Source: Paludibacteraceae bacterium (GTDB taxonomy: Bacteria > Bacteroidota > Bacteroidia > Bacteroidales > Paludibacteraceae). From it: 64,000 nt of DNA. A program made the position numbers and the translations under genes. Position 1 is the first letter of the stretch; every line of letters begins with the position of its first letter. The notes below the pieces were generated by a model. It saw only the letters and a list, made by a program, of their open reading frames with translations. It did no database searches and was not told the origin of the DNA. This document shows, in pieces, positions 10,267-19,904 of this stretch. The stretch lies in contig JAFUEI010000071.1 in assembly GCA_017464025.1 (NCBI GenBank), positions 1-64,000 on the forward strand, read 5' to 3'.

Positions 10267-11772
10267 ATGCAAGACTCAACGATTATCATCATTGCCGTTA
10301 CGGCGGTCGCGTTACTACTGCTGTTCATTCTGCTGTCGTACGTAAAGACATCGCCTAACCAAGCCCTCGTCATTTCAGGCTGGCCCCGCAGGAAGCCCAA
10401 GTTTCTGATAGGAACAGGCGGTTTGCGCATTCCGGGACTGCAGAAGGTGGACAAGCTGTATTTGGGTCAGCTGAGTGTGGACATCAAGACGGACTCTCCG
10501 GTGCCTACCTCGGACTTCATCAACGTGGACGTGGATGCGGTAGCGAAGGTACGGATAGCCCCCGAGTTTATCGCCGTAGCGGCCGCCAACTTCTTAGGCA
10601 AGAGCCGCGAGGAGATAGCGGGGGAGATACGCGACTCGCTGCAGGGCAACATGCGCGAAATCATCGGTACGCAGGACCTGCGTTCGCTCAACGTGGACCG
10701 CGACGGTTTTTCCAACCAGATACAGGAGAAAGCGGCGCCCGACATGGCCAAGTTAGGCATTGAGATACTGAGCTGCAACATCCAGTCCATCACGGACAGC
10801 GAAGGCTTGATTCATGCCTTGGGTGCGGACAACACCTGCAAGATTACGAAGGACGCTTCCATCAACAAGGCGAATGCGGAGCGGGACGTGGCCATAGCCC
10901 GTGCGGATGCGGCCCGTCAGGCCAATGATGCGCGTGTGGCCTCGGAGACGGAGATAGCCATCCGCAACACGGAGCTGGCCGTAAAGCAGGCCGACCTGAA
11001 GAAGCAGGCCGACACGCAGGCTGCCATCGCGGATGCCGCCTATGAGATACAGAAGCAGGAGCAGGCAAAGGAAATCAACATCAAGACGGTAGAGGCTGAT
11101 GCGGCGCGTGCCATCCGCCAGCAGGAGCGTCAGAAAGAAATCAACCGCTTGACCATCGAGGCCGAGGTGGAGAAAGCCAAGCAGGAACAGTTGCTGCGCG
11201 AGCAGGAGATTGCCATCCAGGAGAAGCGCTTAGATGCGGAGATAAACAAGCAGGCCGATGCCGCCAAGTATCAGAAAGAGGTGAATGCCGCGGCCGAGTT
11301 AGAGCAGCGTAAGCGCAAGGCGGAGGCTGAGCGTTACGAGGCGGAGCAGGCTGCCGCAGCCGTGAAGGCGCAAGCCGAAGCGGCCTTGTTTGCCAAGCAG
11401 CAGGAAGCGGCTGGTATAAAGGCCGTGGGCGAGGCCGAAGCGGCCGCCATACGCGCCAAAGGCGAAGCCGAAGCGGCCGCTATGGACAAGAAGGCGGAGG
11501 CCTACAAGAAGTACAACGGTGCGGCCATTGCCGAGATGATGGTGAAGATTCTGCCCGACATAGCCGCCCGCGTGGCGGAGCCCTTAGGCAGCATCAACGA
11601 TGTGCACGTATATGGCACGACCGGAGCGGAGGCCGCCGGCATATCGGGCAACGTGCCCGTGGTGATGCGGCAGACGATGGAGGTCATCAAGGAAGCCACA
11701 GGCGTGGACATGGCCAAGATTATGGAGAGCAACACCCAGATTATCGCCGGCGAGGCGAAGATAAAGAAATAA
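10267..11772 (+). CDS. Flotillin-like SPFH domain protein
   Basis: This 501-aa protein has one N-terminal membrane segment (about 5-25), an SPFH/band-7 domain (about 28-195) and a long Ala/Glu/Lys-rich coiled coil (about 200-420) with repeated AEA motifs, then a hydrophobic C-terminal region. This is the flotillin (FloT/YqiK-like) architecture; such proteins form membrane scaffolds. A LOG-family gene starts 7 bp downstream, so the two are probably co-transcribed. No NfeD-type partner gene is adjacent. Confidence 0.9.
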   Translation: MQDSTIIIIAVTAVALLLLFILLSYVKTSPNQALVISGWPRRKPKFLIGTGGLRIPGLQKVDKLYLGQLSVDIKTDSPVPTSDFINVDVDAVAKVRIAPEFIAVAAANFLGKSREEIAGEIRDSLQGNMREIIGTQDLRSLNVDRDGFSNQIQEKAAPDMAKLGIEILSCNIQSITDSEGLIHALGADNTCKITKDASINKANAERDVAIARADAARQANDARVASETEIAIRNTELAVKQADLKKQADTQAAIADAAYEIQKQEQAKEINIKTVEADAARAIRQQERQKEINRLTIEAEVEKAKQEQLLREQEIAIQEKRLDAEINKQADAAKYQKEVNAAAELEQRKRKAEAERYEAEQAAAAVKAQAEAALFAKQQEAAGIKAVGEAEAAAIRAKGEAEAAAMDKKAEAYKKYNGAAIAEMMVKILPDIAARVAEPLGSINDVHVYGTTGAEAAGISGNVPVVMRQTMEVIKEATGVDMAKIMESNTQIIAGEAKIKK

Positions 11773-11778
11773 GGATGT

Positions 11779-12390
11779 ATGAACATCTGTGTGTATTGCA
11801 GTGCGAAGGATGCCATCGGCGAGGACTACAAAGCGTTGGGTCGCAAGATGGGGCGATGGATTGCAGAGAAGGGCCATACGCTGGTGTTCGGCGGCGCGAC
11901 AGGGGGACTGATGACGGAAGTGAGCCGCACGGCATACGAAGCGGGTGCACCGGTGGTGGGCGTAGTGCCCGGCCGGATTTTGGCCACAGGCCGCCGTTCG
12001 CCGTGGTGCACCGAGACCATCGAGGTGGAGCACATGAACGCGCGCAAGCAGAAGATGAAGGAATTGGCCGACTGTTTTGTCTGTCTGCCCGGCAGCTACG
12101 GCACGCTGGACGAGATGTTCGACGTGGTAGCGGCGGGCACGGTAGGCGAACACCGCAAGCCTTTGTATGTACTGAACCACAACGGCTTCTATGCACCGCT
12201 GATGGAGGAGATAGCCCTAATGAAGCAGGAGAGGTTCATCCCTGCCGAAGAGCACTACACCCCTCACTTTGCCGACTCGGAAGAAGAGTTGTACAGCCTG
12301 CTGACAAGCCACTACAACAAACTGGAGCGGCAGCGCATTGCCAAGGAGCAGCGCGAGGCGGCCATGCTGAAGAAACAGAACAACCCGTAA
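11779..12390 (+). CDS. LOG family (TIGR00730) nucleotide phosphoribohydrolase-like protein
   Basis: This 203-aa Rossmann-fold protein has the LOG family landmarks: VFGGATGGLM (about 35-44), an arginine-containing helix and LPGSYGTLDEMF (about 98-109), the counterpart of PGGxGTxxE. Family members release cytokinin-type bases or nucleobases from nucleoside 5'-monophosphates. The second Gly of PGG is Ser here, a known variation. A second open frame starting 4 bp earlier is a shadow. Confidence 0.88.
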   Translation: MNICVYCSAKDAIGEDYKALGRKMGRWIAEKGHTLVFGGATGGLMTEVSRTAYEAGAPVVGVVPGRILATGRRSPWCTETIEVEHMNARKQKMKELADCFVCLPGSYGTLDEMFDVVAAGTVGEHRKPLYVLNHNGFYAPLMEEIALMKQERFIPAEEHYTPHFADSEEELYSLLTSHYNKLERQRIAKEQREAAMLKKQNNP

Positions 12391-12400
12391 ATATATTTCT

Positions 12401-13717
12401 ATGAATCTTTTCTTTTCCAAACTGACAGGCAAACTGCTATCCACCGAAAAGATGGAACGCTACATTGCCCAGGCCGAGGCGGAGATAGCACGCTACCGCC
12501 GCGTGGAGGCCTCCGCTGAACTGGCAGAGTACAAACAGTTGCAGGAAACCGTCAATTCCGCCGCCTTCCGCCAGAAGAAGCAGAACCTGACGCAGACCAA
12601 GTATAAGACCACATCATGCTGGCAGACGCTGCAGGAACTCAAAAACTTGCAGAAGAACAAGATGCTGCAGGCATATCTGCAAGTAAAGGAATCGCCCCAG
12701 CTGCGCGAATATCTCGCATTCCGTGCATCGGACGACTACATCAAGCTCAGCGACAAGAAGCTCGTCCAGCAGTCGCCGGACCTGAAGAACATGCTCCACT
12801 TCGAGAAATCGGCCGCCTACAAGGCCTATCTCGCCTACAAGGACTCGAAGGTGCCGACCCGTTATCAGGAGCTTCAGCGCCTTGTATCGCAAGAGGAGTT
12901 CCAGAAAGAGAACGCCTTCTGGGCCAACAGCAAGCGCTGGCTGACCACCGAGGAGCACGTCATGGAGACCCGCCTGAAGCAGTTGCAGGCCGACAATGAC
13001 ATTATGTTCTTCCTGAGCAAGAACGAGAAGGACGTGGAGAGCAAGGAGATATGGACGCGGAGCTTTGCCGACGAGATGCAATGGGTCCGCCTGAGCGACT
13101 CCCCTTGGCGCGCAGGCTTCGTATATAAGAACAAGAACCTGAAGCAGCAGCACTCGTTCGCCAACGAGCAGCAGGCCAACAACGGCGGGCGGAACACGGG
13201 TTCCATCAACGGTACGTTCACGCTTCTGACCAAGCGCGAGGCCGTGACGGCAGCCGCGTGGGACAGCAAGAAGGGCTTTGTGAACAAGGAGTTTGAGTAC
13301 ACCTCTGACATCGTTCAGACGGCGGAGACCTTCCGTCAGCAGGAGGGCTTGTTCATGATTAAGCTTCGTTGTACGGGCAACATCCACCATGCCGCCTGGC
13401 TGGGGACCGACAGCCGGCTGCCTATCCTGACGCTGTTCCACTTCAACGGCCGCAACATCGTGGTAGGCAAGACCACTGCCAACGGCTTCAACGGTACGAG
13501 CATCAGCGGCATCAGCGAGTCGCAATACTACATCTGGTCGCTGTACTGGACCCGCAACGAGATGGTATGGTACGTGAACAACGTGGAGGTATATCGCACC
13601 TCGGCAGACCTTCCCAAAGAGCCGCTGTTCATCGCCCTCTCGTCGTTCATTGACGCCAAGCAGCGTGCGCAGGAGGGCAAGCTGGAAGTGGACTGGGTAC
13701 GCGTGTATAAGCAATAA
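12401..13717 (+). CDS. GH16-fold (concanavalin-like) protein without the catalytic motif
   Basis: This 438-aa protein has no obvious signal peptide. Residues 1-200 are helical, charged and somewhat repetitive (EYKQLQET, YLQVKESPQLREYLAF, AYLAYKDS). Residues 205-438 resemble a GH16 beta-jelly roll: a FVNKEFEYTSDIV strand, a GNIHHAAWLG strand, and the closing VDWVRVYKQ typical of GH16 ends. Where active enzymes have ExDxxE, this one reads LPILTLF, so hydrolysis is unlikely. Binding or a structural role is an inference. Confidence 0.7.
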   Translation: MNLFFSKLTGKLLSTEKMERYIAQAEAEIARYRRVEASAELAEYKQLQETVNSAAFRQKKQNLTQTKYKTTSCWQTLQELKNLQKNKMLQAYLQVKESPQLREYLAFRASDDYIKLSDKKLVQQSPDLKNMLHFEKSAAYKAYLAYKDSKVPTRYQELQRLVSQEEFQKENAFWANSKRWLTTEEHVMETRLKQLQADNDIMFFLSKNEKDVESKEIWTRSFADEMQWVRLSDSPWRAGFVYKNKNLKQQHSFANEQQANNGGRNTGSINGTFTLLTKREAVTAAAWDSKKGFVNKEFEYTSDIVQTAETFRQQEGLFMIKLRCTGNIHHAAWLGTDSRLPILTLFHFNGRNIVVGKTTANGFNGTSISGISESQYYIWSLYWTRNEMVWYVNNVEVYRTSADLPKEPLFIALSSFIDAKQRAQEGKLEVDWVRVYKQ

Positions 13718-13758
13718 GGGGGACAAGAGAGCCCTATACATCTGTCGGAGTTTGCATC

Positions 13759-15123
13759 ATGACATCTGCTATTGACGGCATATCATTCACAGGCGGCGGG
13801 CGTTTCGTGCTGATTGCGGGGCCGTGCGCCATAGAGAACCGCGGAATGGCGCTTGATACGGCCATTGTATTGAAGGACGTATGCCAAAGGCTCGGTATTC
13901 CGTTGGTCTTCAAGGCCTCGTTCGACAAGGCGAACCGCACGAGCGGGACTTCGCCGCGCGGCGTGGGCATGGAGGAAGGACTTGCCATACTGCGCGAAGT
14001 TAAGGAGACGTTAGGACTGCCCATACTGACTGATGTACACGAGACGTGGCAGTGCGAGCCGGTGGCGGCGGTGGCCGACATACTGCAGATTCCAGCCTTC
14101 CTGAGCCGTCAGACGGACCTGCTGCAGGCGGCAGCCCGCACGGGACGGATGGTGAACGTGAAGAAGGGGCAGTTTATGGCCCCGTGGGACATGCAGGGAG
14201 TGGTCGGCAAAATCAGAGAGACAGGCAACAACGGGATTCTGCTGACCGAGCGCGGCACGTCGTTCGGCTACGGCCGATTGGTGGTGGACATGTCCTCGCT
14301 GGTGGAGATGCGCCGCTTCGGTTGTCCCATCGTGTTTGACGCCACCCATGCCGTGCAGAAGCCCTCGTCGCAGCAGGGCATCACGGGCGGCAACCGCGCG
14401 ATGGTGCCCCACCTGATGCGGGCGGCATTGGCCGTAGGCGTGGACGGCCTGTTCATAGAGGTGCATCCCGACCCCGACAAGGCCATTAGCGATGCGGCCA
14501 ACCAGTTGCGGTTAGCCGATATAGAGACGATATTGCGTCAGGCCGTCCTCATAGACGACACGGTAAAGCAGAGCATCTGCACCTGTACGGGGCCGTCGGA
14601 GCAACCGGAAGCACCGGCTGCCAAGGCGGAGGACAATACCTTGTCCTCCATCCGTCTTCTGCTGACCGATGTGGACGGTGTGCTGACGGACGGAGGCATG
14701 TATTACGCCAACTCAGGTGACGAGCTGAAGCGTTTCAACGTGAAAGACGGCATGGGTCTGCAGCTCTTGCAGCAAGCGGGCATCCGCACAGGCATCATCA
14801 CCTCGGAGACCACTCCCCTGATGGAACGGCGGGCCACCAAGATAGGCGTTGACCACCTTGCGCAGGGGCGGCGCGAGGGCGGCAAGCTGAAGGCGGCGCA
14901 GGAGATATGCCGCGCCGAAGGTCTGACACTACAGCAGACCGCCTATATAGGCGACGACGTGAACTGCACGGACCTCTTGCAGGAGGTAGGCTATGCCGCC
15001 TGTCCGGCCGATGCCGTTGCCGCCATAAAAAGCCTTCCCGGTATGCATATCCTGACCCGCAAAGGAGGAAAGGGGTGCGTACGCGAGTTGTGCGAACTGA
15101 TTATCAACAGCCAACACGTATGA
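13759..15123 (+). CDS. kdsA: Fused Kdo-8-phosphate synthase and Kdo-8-phosphate phosphatase (KdsA-KdsC)
   Basis: This 454-aa protein joins two sequential enzymes of Kdo synthesis for lipopolysaccharide. Residues 1-270 are KdsA: KASFDKANRTS, RQTDLL, NVKKGQF, LLTERGTSFGY and EVHPDPDKA. AGPCAIE has Cys where metal-dependent class II enzymes place it. After a linker (about 272-297), residues 298-454 are KdsC of the HAD family with DVDGVLTDG (304-312), a TSE motif and GDDVNCTD. The usual lengths are about 270 and 165 aa, so both halves look complete. kdsD overlaps the stop by 4 bp, giving three enzymes from two genes. Confidence 0.93.
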   Translation: MTSAIDGISFTGGGRFVLIAGPCAIENRGMALDTAIVLKDVCQRLGIPLVFKASFDKANRTSGTSPRGVGMEEGLAILREVKETLGLPILTDVHETWQCEPVAAVADILQIPAFLSRQTDLLQAAARTGRMVNVKKGQFMAPWDMQGVVGKIRETGNNGILLTERGTSFGYGRLVVDMSSLVEMRRFGCPIVFDATHAVQKPSSQQGITGGNRAMVPHLMRAALAVGVDGLFIEVHPDPDKAISDAANQLRLADIETILRQAVLIDDTVKQSICTCTGPSEQPEAPAAKAEDNTLSSIRLLLTDVDGVLTDGGMYYANSGDELKRFNVKDGMGLQLLQQAGIRTGIITSETTPLMERRATKIGVDHLAQGRREGGKLKAAQEICRAEGLTLQQTAYIGDDVNCTDLLQEVGYAACPADAVAAIKSLPGMHILTRKGGKGCVRELCELIINSQHV

Positions 15124-16127
15124 CCTATACAGAACGAGCCCGGAGCATCTTCCGCGAAGAAATCAGCTGTCTGCAAGCGGTAGCCGACCGCATGGACGGC
15201 AGTTTTGACGCCGTGGTGGAACAGATATACGACTGCCGCGGAAAGGTGGTGCTGATGGGAATCGGCAAGACGGGCATCATTGCCCACAAGATAGCCTCCT
15301 CGTTTGCCTCGACTGGCACTCCCGCCATCTTTGTGAACGCGGCAGAGGCTGTTCATGGCGACCTCGGAATGGTGAGCCGTGAAGACCTTGTGATGTTAGT
15401 AAGCAACTCGGGGGAGACGAGCGAGATACTGAATGTGCTGGGACCGCTGCGTAGCATAGGCTGCCGACTGATAGCGCTCACCGGCAACCCGTCGTCGCCG
15501 TTGGCGCAAGACTGTGACACGGTGCTGTCGGTGCATGTGGACCATGAGGCCTGCCCGCTCGGATTGGCACCTACCACCTCTACCACAGCCACACTGATGA
15601 TGGGTGATGCCCTGACGGTATGTCTGATGGAGAAGCGCCGCTTCAAGGCCGACAACTTTGCCATGTATCATCCGGGAGGTGCGTTAGGCAGGCAACTGCT
15701 GAGCAAAGTGCGCAACCGCATGACCGACGCCGTACCCCGCGTGCAGGCGACAGCCGCTTTCCGCGAACTGACCTGTGAGATGTCGGACAAGCACTTGGGC
15801 ATGACGATGGTGTATGAGGGGGTGCGCTGCATCGGCATCATCACCGACGGCGACCTCAGACGGGCGATACAGCGTTTCGACGATTTGTCGGGCGTAAGGG
15901 CAGCCGACATCATGACACCCTCGTACAAGCACATCACTCAGGATGCGCTGCTGACCGAGGCGTTAGCCATGATGGACCGCTACAACATCACCACCCTGGC
16001 CGTGACCAGGGATGCAGCATCGGACGAGATTTTAGGCATCATTTCCATCCACCATATTATCGATTTTGCAGGGACGCCGATGCCTTCCGTTGGCAGGCCC
16101 TCATCTACAGCAAACCCATTATCATGA
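15120..16127 (+). CDS. kdsD: Arabinose-5-phosphate isomerase (KpsF/GutQ family)
   Basis: This 335-aa enzyme converts ribulose-5-phosphate to arabinose-5-phosphate, the substrate of KdsA. An N-terminal SIS domain shows GIGKTGIIAHKIASSFASTGTP (41-62) and SNSGET, and the C-terminus has two CBS domains (about 205-325, with ITDGDLRR and a final EILGIISIHHI). The ATG at 15120 overlaps the KdsA-KdsC stop (ATGA). The frame extends further upstream without a family match, so the shorter start is used. Its own stop overlaps the next start in the same way. Confidence 0.94.
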   Translation: MTYTERARSIFREEISCLQAVADRMDGSFDAVVEQIYDCRGKVVLMGIGKTGIIAHKIASSFASTGTPAIFVNAAEAVHGDLGMVSREDLVMLVSNSGETSEILNVLGPLRSIGCRLIALTGNPSSPLAQDCDTVLSVHVDHEACPLGLAPTTSTTATLMMGDALTVCLMEKRRFKADNFAMYHPGGALGRQLLSKVRNRMTDAVPRVQATAAFRELTCEMSDKHLGMTMVYEGVRCIGIITDGDLRRAIQRFDDLSGVRAADIMTPSYKHITQDALLTEALAMMDRYNITTLAVTRDAASDEILGIISIHHIIDFAGTPMPSVGRPSSTANPLS

Positions 16128-17713
16128 AAAGACATTATGTTTATATGCTGCTGACCTTCTGTCTGTTGTCGGCAGCCTGCGCGACCGGTCTGGCCTGCGA
16201 GAGCATTTCCTACAGTTGGCTCACCACTGGACAGACGTCGGAAGAGGCGTTTGAAGACCTGAATACCGCGAACGTGACGGAGTCGCTATACAGCAAGACA
16301 TGGCGATACGACCCGTCCTACGGAGCCGTCTGCAACGGGTACGGCACCACCTCCGAGCAGTGGCTTCTGCTGCCGATAGTGGACCTGAGAGGAGTCCTAT
16401 CGGCCACCTTGGAGTTCAAGCACGTCATCAACTTTGCCAACGACATGGAGAAGGAGCAGACCCTCTGGGTGTGTAACGACTATGCCGGCAGCGTGGTTGC
16501 CGCCAACTGGCAGCAAGTGATTATCAGCGACTATCCGCAGGGCGACAACTGGAAAGACTGGCGCACCGTACGCATTGAACTGCCGGAAGAACTGCTGCAG
16601 AACAATATTCTCTTCGCCTTCTGCTACAAGAGCGACGCCGAGGCCGAGAAGCAGGCGGCGTGGGAGATAAAGGACGTCAAGCTGAACTCGACATGCGACA
16701 TACACGCCACCCCTGTAAGCTTGCCCGAGCTGGGCGAGGGGCGACTGAAGGTATGTGCACAGAACCTGGAGAACTACTACTGGAACTACGATAAGACCGA
16801 CCGCACGCGCACATCGCACTACGGCTATACCGATGACGAGGGACGGGCGGAGAAGACACGCAAGATAGTGAATGCGATGCTGATGGCGGATGCGGACGTG
16901 TATGCCTTCTGCGAGGTGGAAGCCGACCCCTTCGTGCTGCAGCAGTTGGCCGACTCGATGAACAAATACGCCGAAGCGGACTATTACACCTACGCTGCAG
17001 ACGGCATCAGCTATGTGGAGGACTCGTATGACAACCATCTGAAGTCCGGCTTTATCTACCGCAACGACAAGGTGAAGACGCACGGCGGCAGTTTCCCCGC
17101 CTCCTCGGCATTCTATTACCGCGAGACCATGCGGCTGCAGTCGTTTGAGGAATTGACCACGGGAAGCCGGTTCACGCTGAGCATGAACCACTTCAAGTCG
17201 GGCAGTGGTGATAGCAACATCACGGCCCGTGCGACCAATGCGTCGCAACTGCTGTCGTCGCTCACCTCGCAGCCCCACCAGAAGGCTATACTCGTCATGG
17301 GTGACATGAATGCGCAGATTGACGAGAGCAGTTTGCAGCAACTGGTGGAGGCCGGTTATGAGGAGCAGCTTCTGCGCTACGACGAGTATGCCTACTCGTA
17401 TTGCTACTACGGCACAGAGGAACTGATAGACCACAGCTTTGCCAACAAGGAGATGCGCAAATACGTGACCGGTGCCGGTGTGTTTCATATCTGCACCGCC
17501 TGCGGCAGTCCCGGCAGCAAGAACGAAGATTACCGCTACAGCGACCACGACCCGTATCTTGTGGCCTTCAGTCTGCCGAGTGCCACCGGCATTGACGGGA
17601 CGGAAGCCGCTTCGAACCGGACAGGAGCGGGCAAGGTGATGGAAAACGGAGTGATATACATCATCCGCAACGGGCAGCGCTACACCGTTCTCGGCATAGC
17701 GGTCGGCAAGTAA
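16124..17713 (+). CDS. Secreted endonuclease/exonuclease/phosphatase family protein
   Basis: This 529-aa protein has a signal peptide (about 1-24), an N-terminal beta-sandwich resembling a choice-of-anchor J module (about 25-190) and a C-terminal EEP-type nuclease domain (about 205-485). Motifs are CAQNLENYYWN, FCEVEAD with the metal-binding Glu, MNHFKSG, GDMNAQ and YSDHDPYL. The last 40 residues (NGVIYIIRNGQRYTVLG) resemble a short C-terminal tail common in secreted Bacteroidales proteins. It overlaps kdsD by 4 bp, though its function seems unrelated to Kdo. Confidence 0.82.
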   Translation: MKRHYVYMLLTFCLLSAACATGLACESISYSWLTTGQTSEEAFEDLNTANVTESLYSKTWRYDPSYGAVCNGYGTTSEQWLLLPIVDLRGVLSATLEFKHVINFANDMEKEQTLWVCNDYAGSVVAANWQQVIISDYPQGDNWKDWRTVRIELPEELLQNNILFAFCYKSDAEAEKQAAWEIKDVKLNSTCDIHATPVSLPELGEGRLKVCAQNLENYYWNYDKTDRTRTSHYGYTDDEGRAEKTRKIVNAMLMADADVYAFCEVEADPFVLQQLADSMNKYAEADYYTYAADGISYVEDSYDNHLKSGFIYRNDKVKTHGGSFPASSAFYYRETMRLQSFEELTTGSRFTLSMNHFKSGSGDSNITARATNASQLLSSLTSQPHQKAILVMGDMNAQIDESSLQQLVEAGYEEQLLRYDEYAYSYCYYGTEELIDHSFANKEMRKYVTGAGVFHICTACGSPGSKNEDYRYSDHDPYLVAFSLPSATGIDGTEAASNRTGAGKVMENGVIYIIRNGQRYTVLGIAVGK

Positions 17714-17757
17714 ACAGGAGAAGCCGGATATTCAGGAGAGAACCGAGGATACAAGGG

Positions 17758-18348
17758 CTATCTGAGACCGATGTATTTATGCGTCTGCAGGGACAGACGC
17801 CACCAAGGATGACGGAGGATGTAATTGACGACATCCTCCGTATTTTTTTGCGAGCAAGGTTGCAGGAAGTAGTGTTCGGCCGGCATGTTGTCGTAGTAGT
17901 CTTCCACCTGTTGGCCGGTATAGACCACCTTGAGTTCGTCCACGGTTGCAAGTACGGGCGGATGTCCTTCTTTTGGGGAGCAGGTAATCCAGTCTATATC
18001 ACCGGACAGGGGCATGGTGCCGTTGGTCTCGATGCAGAGGTAGAAGTGGGCATCGTGGAGGGTATCAGTCAGTGTCTTATCGACTTGCAGAGCGGGTTCG
18101 CCTCCGGTCAGCACCAGCAGGCTGAATCCGTTGGGTTCACGCCCACAGGCTTGCATGGCACGCAGAGCGGCGGCAGCTATCTCGGCGGCCGTCAGCTCGC
18201 GGTAGGCGGCAAAGTCGGTGTCGCACCACGGGCAGCGGAGGTTGCAACCGGAGAAGCGCACGAACACGGCCGGCTGGCCCGTATGCGCCCCCTCGCCCTG
18301 CAACGAGTAGAATATCTCGTTGACACGATATCGGTTAGTCGCGCTCAT
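17758..18348 (-). CDS. queE: 7-carboxy-7-deazaguanine synthase
   Basis: This 196-aa radical SAM enzyme makes CDG from 6-carboxytetrahydropterin in queuosine biosynthesis. The cluster motif is CNLRCPWC (Cys at about 34, 38 and 41), preceded by [13 protein letters not shown] (about 85-89) and ETNGT follow, as in QueE. The start at 18348 (MSATNRYRV) is chosen over one 4 codons upstream because it gives the usual N-terminus. It overlaps queD by 14 bp. Its 3' coding end carries a terminator for the opposite strand. Confidence 0.95.
   Translation of the reverse strand: MSATNRYRVNEIFYSLQGEGAHTGQPAVFVRFSGCNLRCPWCDTDFAAYRELTAAEIAAAALRAMQACGREPNGFSLLVLTGGEPALQVDKTLTDTLHDAHFYLCIETNGTMPLSGDIDWITCSPKEGHPPVLATVDELKVVYTGQQVEDYYDNMPAEHYFLQPCSQKNTEDVVNYILRHPWWRLSLQTHKYIGLR
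17812..17849 (+). terminator. Intrinsic terminator inside the queE 3' end
   Basis: Arms ACGGAGGATGT (17812-17822) and ACATCCTCCGT (17831-17841) form an 11-bp stem followed by ATTTTTTT on the plus strand. It would end the rightward transcript from the nuclease-like gene (stop 17713), yet it lies within the coding part of the convergent queE. A smaller hairpin sits at 17781-17800. Confidence 0.75.
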
Positions 18349-18667
18349 AGACCGCCACATTGCCTTCCGACTCCTGCACGCTCACTTTCCAGCAGTTCTG
18401 CACATGGTCGCATATCCAGCGTGCGATGTTCTCTGCACTGGGGTTTACGCTGAGCACCTCGTTGATGTACTTGTGGTCGAAGGTGTCCTTGACGATGCGC
18501 TTGATGTGCGTGAAGTCGGTAACCATACCGTCTTGGTTGAGTTCTTTGGCCTTGCAATAGACCACAATCTTCCAGTTGTGGCCGTGCAGGTTCTCGCATT
18601 TGCTTTCATAGGACAGCATCAGGTTGTGTGCTGCCGAAATCTCTATGGTCTTTTCTACGTAATACAT
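18335..18667 (-). CDS. queD: 6-carboxy-5,6,7,8-tetrahydropterin synthase
   Basis: This 110-aa enzyme converts dihydroneopterin triphosphate to 6-carboxytetrahydropterin, the second step to preQ0. It shows the zinc-binding His of SAAHNL and of CENLHGHNW, with the QueD catalytic Cys, and a late ESEGN motif. The length matches the family. It lies between queC and queE in the same operon, with a 14-bp overlap into queE. Confidence 0.96.
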   Translation of the reverse strand: MYYVEKTIEISAAHNLMLSYESKCENLHGHNWKIVVYCKAKELNQDGMVTDFTHIKRIVKDTFDHKYINEVLSVNPSAENIARWICDHVQNCWKVSVQESEGNVAVYERD

Positions 18668-18689
18668 AGGTCAGTACGTGTGAATCAGG

Positions 18690-19346
18690 TCAGGGAACGG
18701 CATATTCGGTGGGGTCGTCAATGCCGGCATCACGAAGGGCTTCGCGCCGCTCCACACAGGTGCCGCAGCGGCCGCAGTGGAGTGCGCCGCCCTTGTAGCA
18801 GCTCCACGTTTCCGCATAGTTGATGCCAAGCGCCTTCCCGTGCCGGGCAATGTCTGCCTTGGTGAGGTTCGTATAAGGCGTGAGGAGCCGGATGCCCTCC
18901 CAGGTGCCGGCCTCAATGGCACGGTCCATCGCCTCCACAAACTGCGGCCGGCAGTCGGGATAGATGGTGTGGTCGCCTGCATGGTTGGCCAGCATGACGC
19001 AGCTGAGGCCGCGCGTCTCGGCCATGCCGGCGGCAATAGAGAGCATGATGCCGTTGCGGAAGGGCACCACCGTGCTCTTCATGTTCGCATCGTCATACGC
19101 TCCTTCGGGTATAGCGTCGGCCCCGTCCAGAAGCGAGGAGCGGAAATATTGCTTCATGAAGCCGAGCTGAATGACGACATGCTCTACGTGCAGGCGCTCG
19201 CAGTGGAGCCGCGCAAAGGCAATCTCGCGGTCGTTGTGGTTGCTCCCGTAGTGGAAACTGAGGGCAAGAGCTATACGGTCGCGGTACTCATAGAGCATGG
19301 TCGTGGAGTCGAGTCCGCCCGACAGCACCAACAGACAGTCTTTCAT
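18690..19346 (-). CDS. queC: 7-cyano-7-deazaguanine (preQ0) synthase
   Basis: This 218-aa ATP-dependent enzyme converts CDG to preQ0. The PP-loop [11 protein letters not shown] (about 8-18) marks the ATP pyrophosphatase fold. Near the C-terminus, C-x6-C-x2-C-x2-C ([15 protein letters not shown], about 189-203) binds zinc. The start overlaps the queF stop by 4 bp (ATGA), so it is translationally coupled. Confidence 0.97.
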   Translation of the reverse strand: MKDCLLVLSGGLDSTTMLYEYRDRIALALSFHYGSNHNDREIAFARLHCERLHVEHVVIQLGFMKQYFRSSLLDGADAIPEGAYDDANMKSTVVPFRNGIMLSIAAGMAETRGLSCVMLANHAGDHTIYPDCRPQFVEAMDRAIEAGTWEGIRLLTPYTNLTKADIARHGKALGINYAETWSCYKGGALHCGRCGTCVERREALRDAGIDDPTEYAVP

Positions 19347-19816
19347 TGGAATCGCGTATTAAGTTGTGCCTCTATACGGGCTTTTTTCAGTGCTTCATGT
19401 CCGGCATCGGCATAGTTGGCAAAGGGGATGATGCTGATGCCGCCTCGCGGCATGAAGTCGCCCCGCACCTCAAGATAGCGCGGGTCCATAAGGCGGACAA
19501 GGTCTTTCATGATGATGTTTACACAATCTTCATGGAAGTCCCCGTGGTTGCGGAACGAGAAGAGATAGAGTTTGAGGGACTTGCTCTCCACCATCCGTTC
19601 GCGCGGGATGTAGGAGATGGTTATCTTGCCGAAGTCGGGTTGCCCGGTCTTGGGGCAGAGAGAAGTAAATTCAGGGCAGGTAAAGGTGACAAGATACTCG
19701 TTGTCAGGATGTTTGTTAACGAAGGTCTCTAATACATCCGGATTGTAGGAGGAAGAATACTGCGTGTGTTTCTCCCCGAGCAGGCTGACGCCTGCCAGTT
19801 CTTCTTCAGTACGCAT
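19343..19816 (-). CDS. queF: NADPH-dependent preQ0 reductase
   Basis: This 157-aa short-type QueF reduces preQ0 to preQ1. The catalytic Cys is in [19 protein letters not shown] and the QueF motif [21 protein letters not shown] (95-115) binds NADPH. The start at 19816 (MRTEEEL) is preferred because the upstream extension runs through the promoter repeats. It leads the operon queF-queC-queD-queE. FolE, which makes the first intermediate, is not in the window. Confidence 0.95.
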   Translation of the reverse strand: MRTEEELAGVSLLGEKHTQYSSSYNPDVLETFVNKHPDNEYLVTFTCPEFTSLCPKTGQPDFGKITISYIPRERMVESKSLKLYLFSFRNHGDFHEDCVNIIMKDLVRLMDPRYLEVRGDFMPRGGISIIPFANYADAGHEALKKARIEAQLNTRFQ

Positions 19817-19904
19817 TGTTTTCAGTGTTTTTAGGGTTTGAATCTGCCATAGAAGGCTGATTTGCCGATTGCAGAGGAAAAACAATAGCTCCGCAAAGCG
19901 CCTG

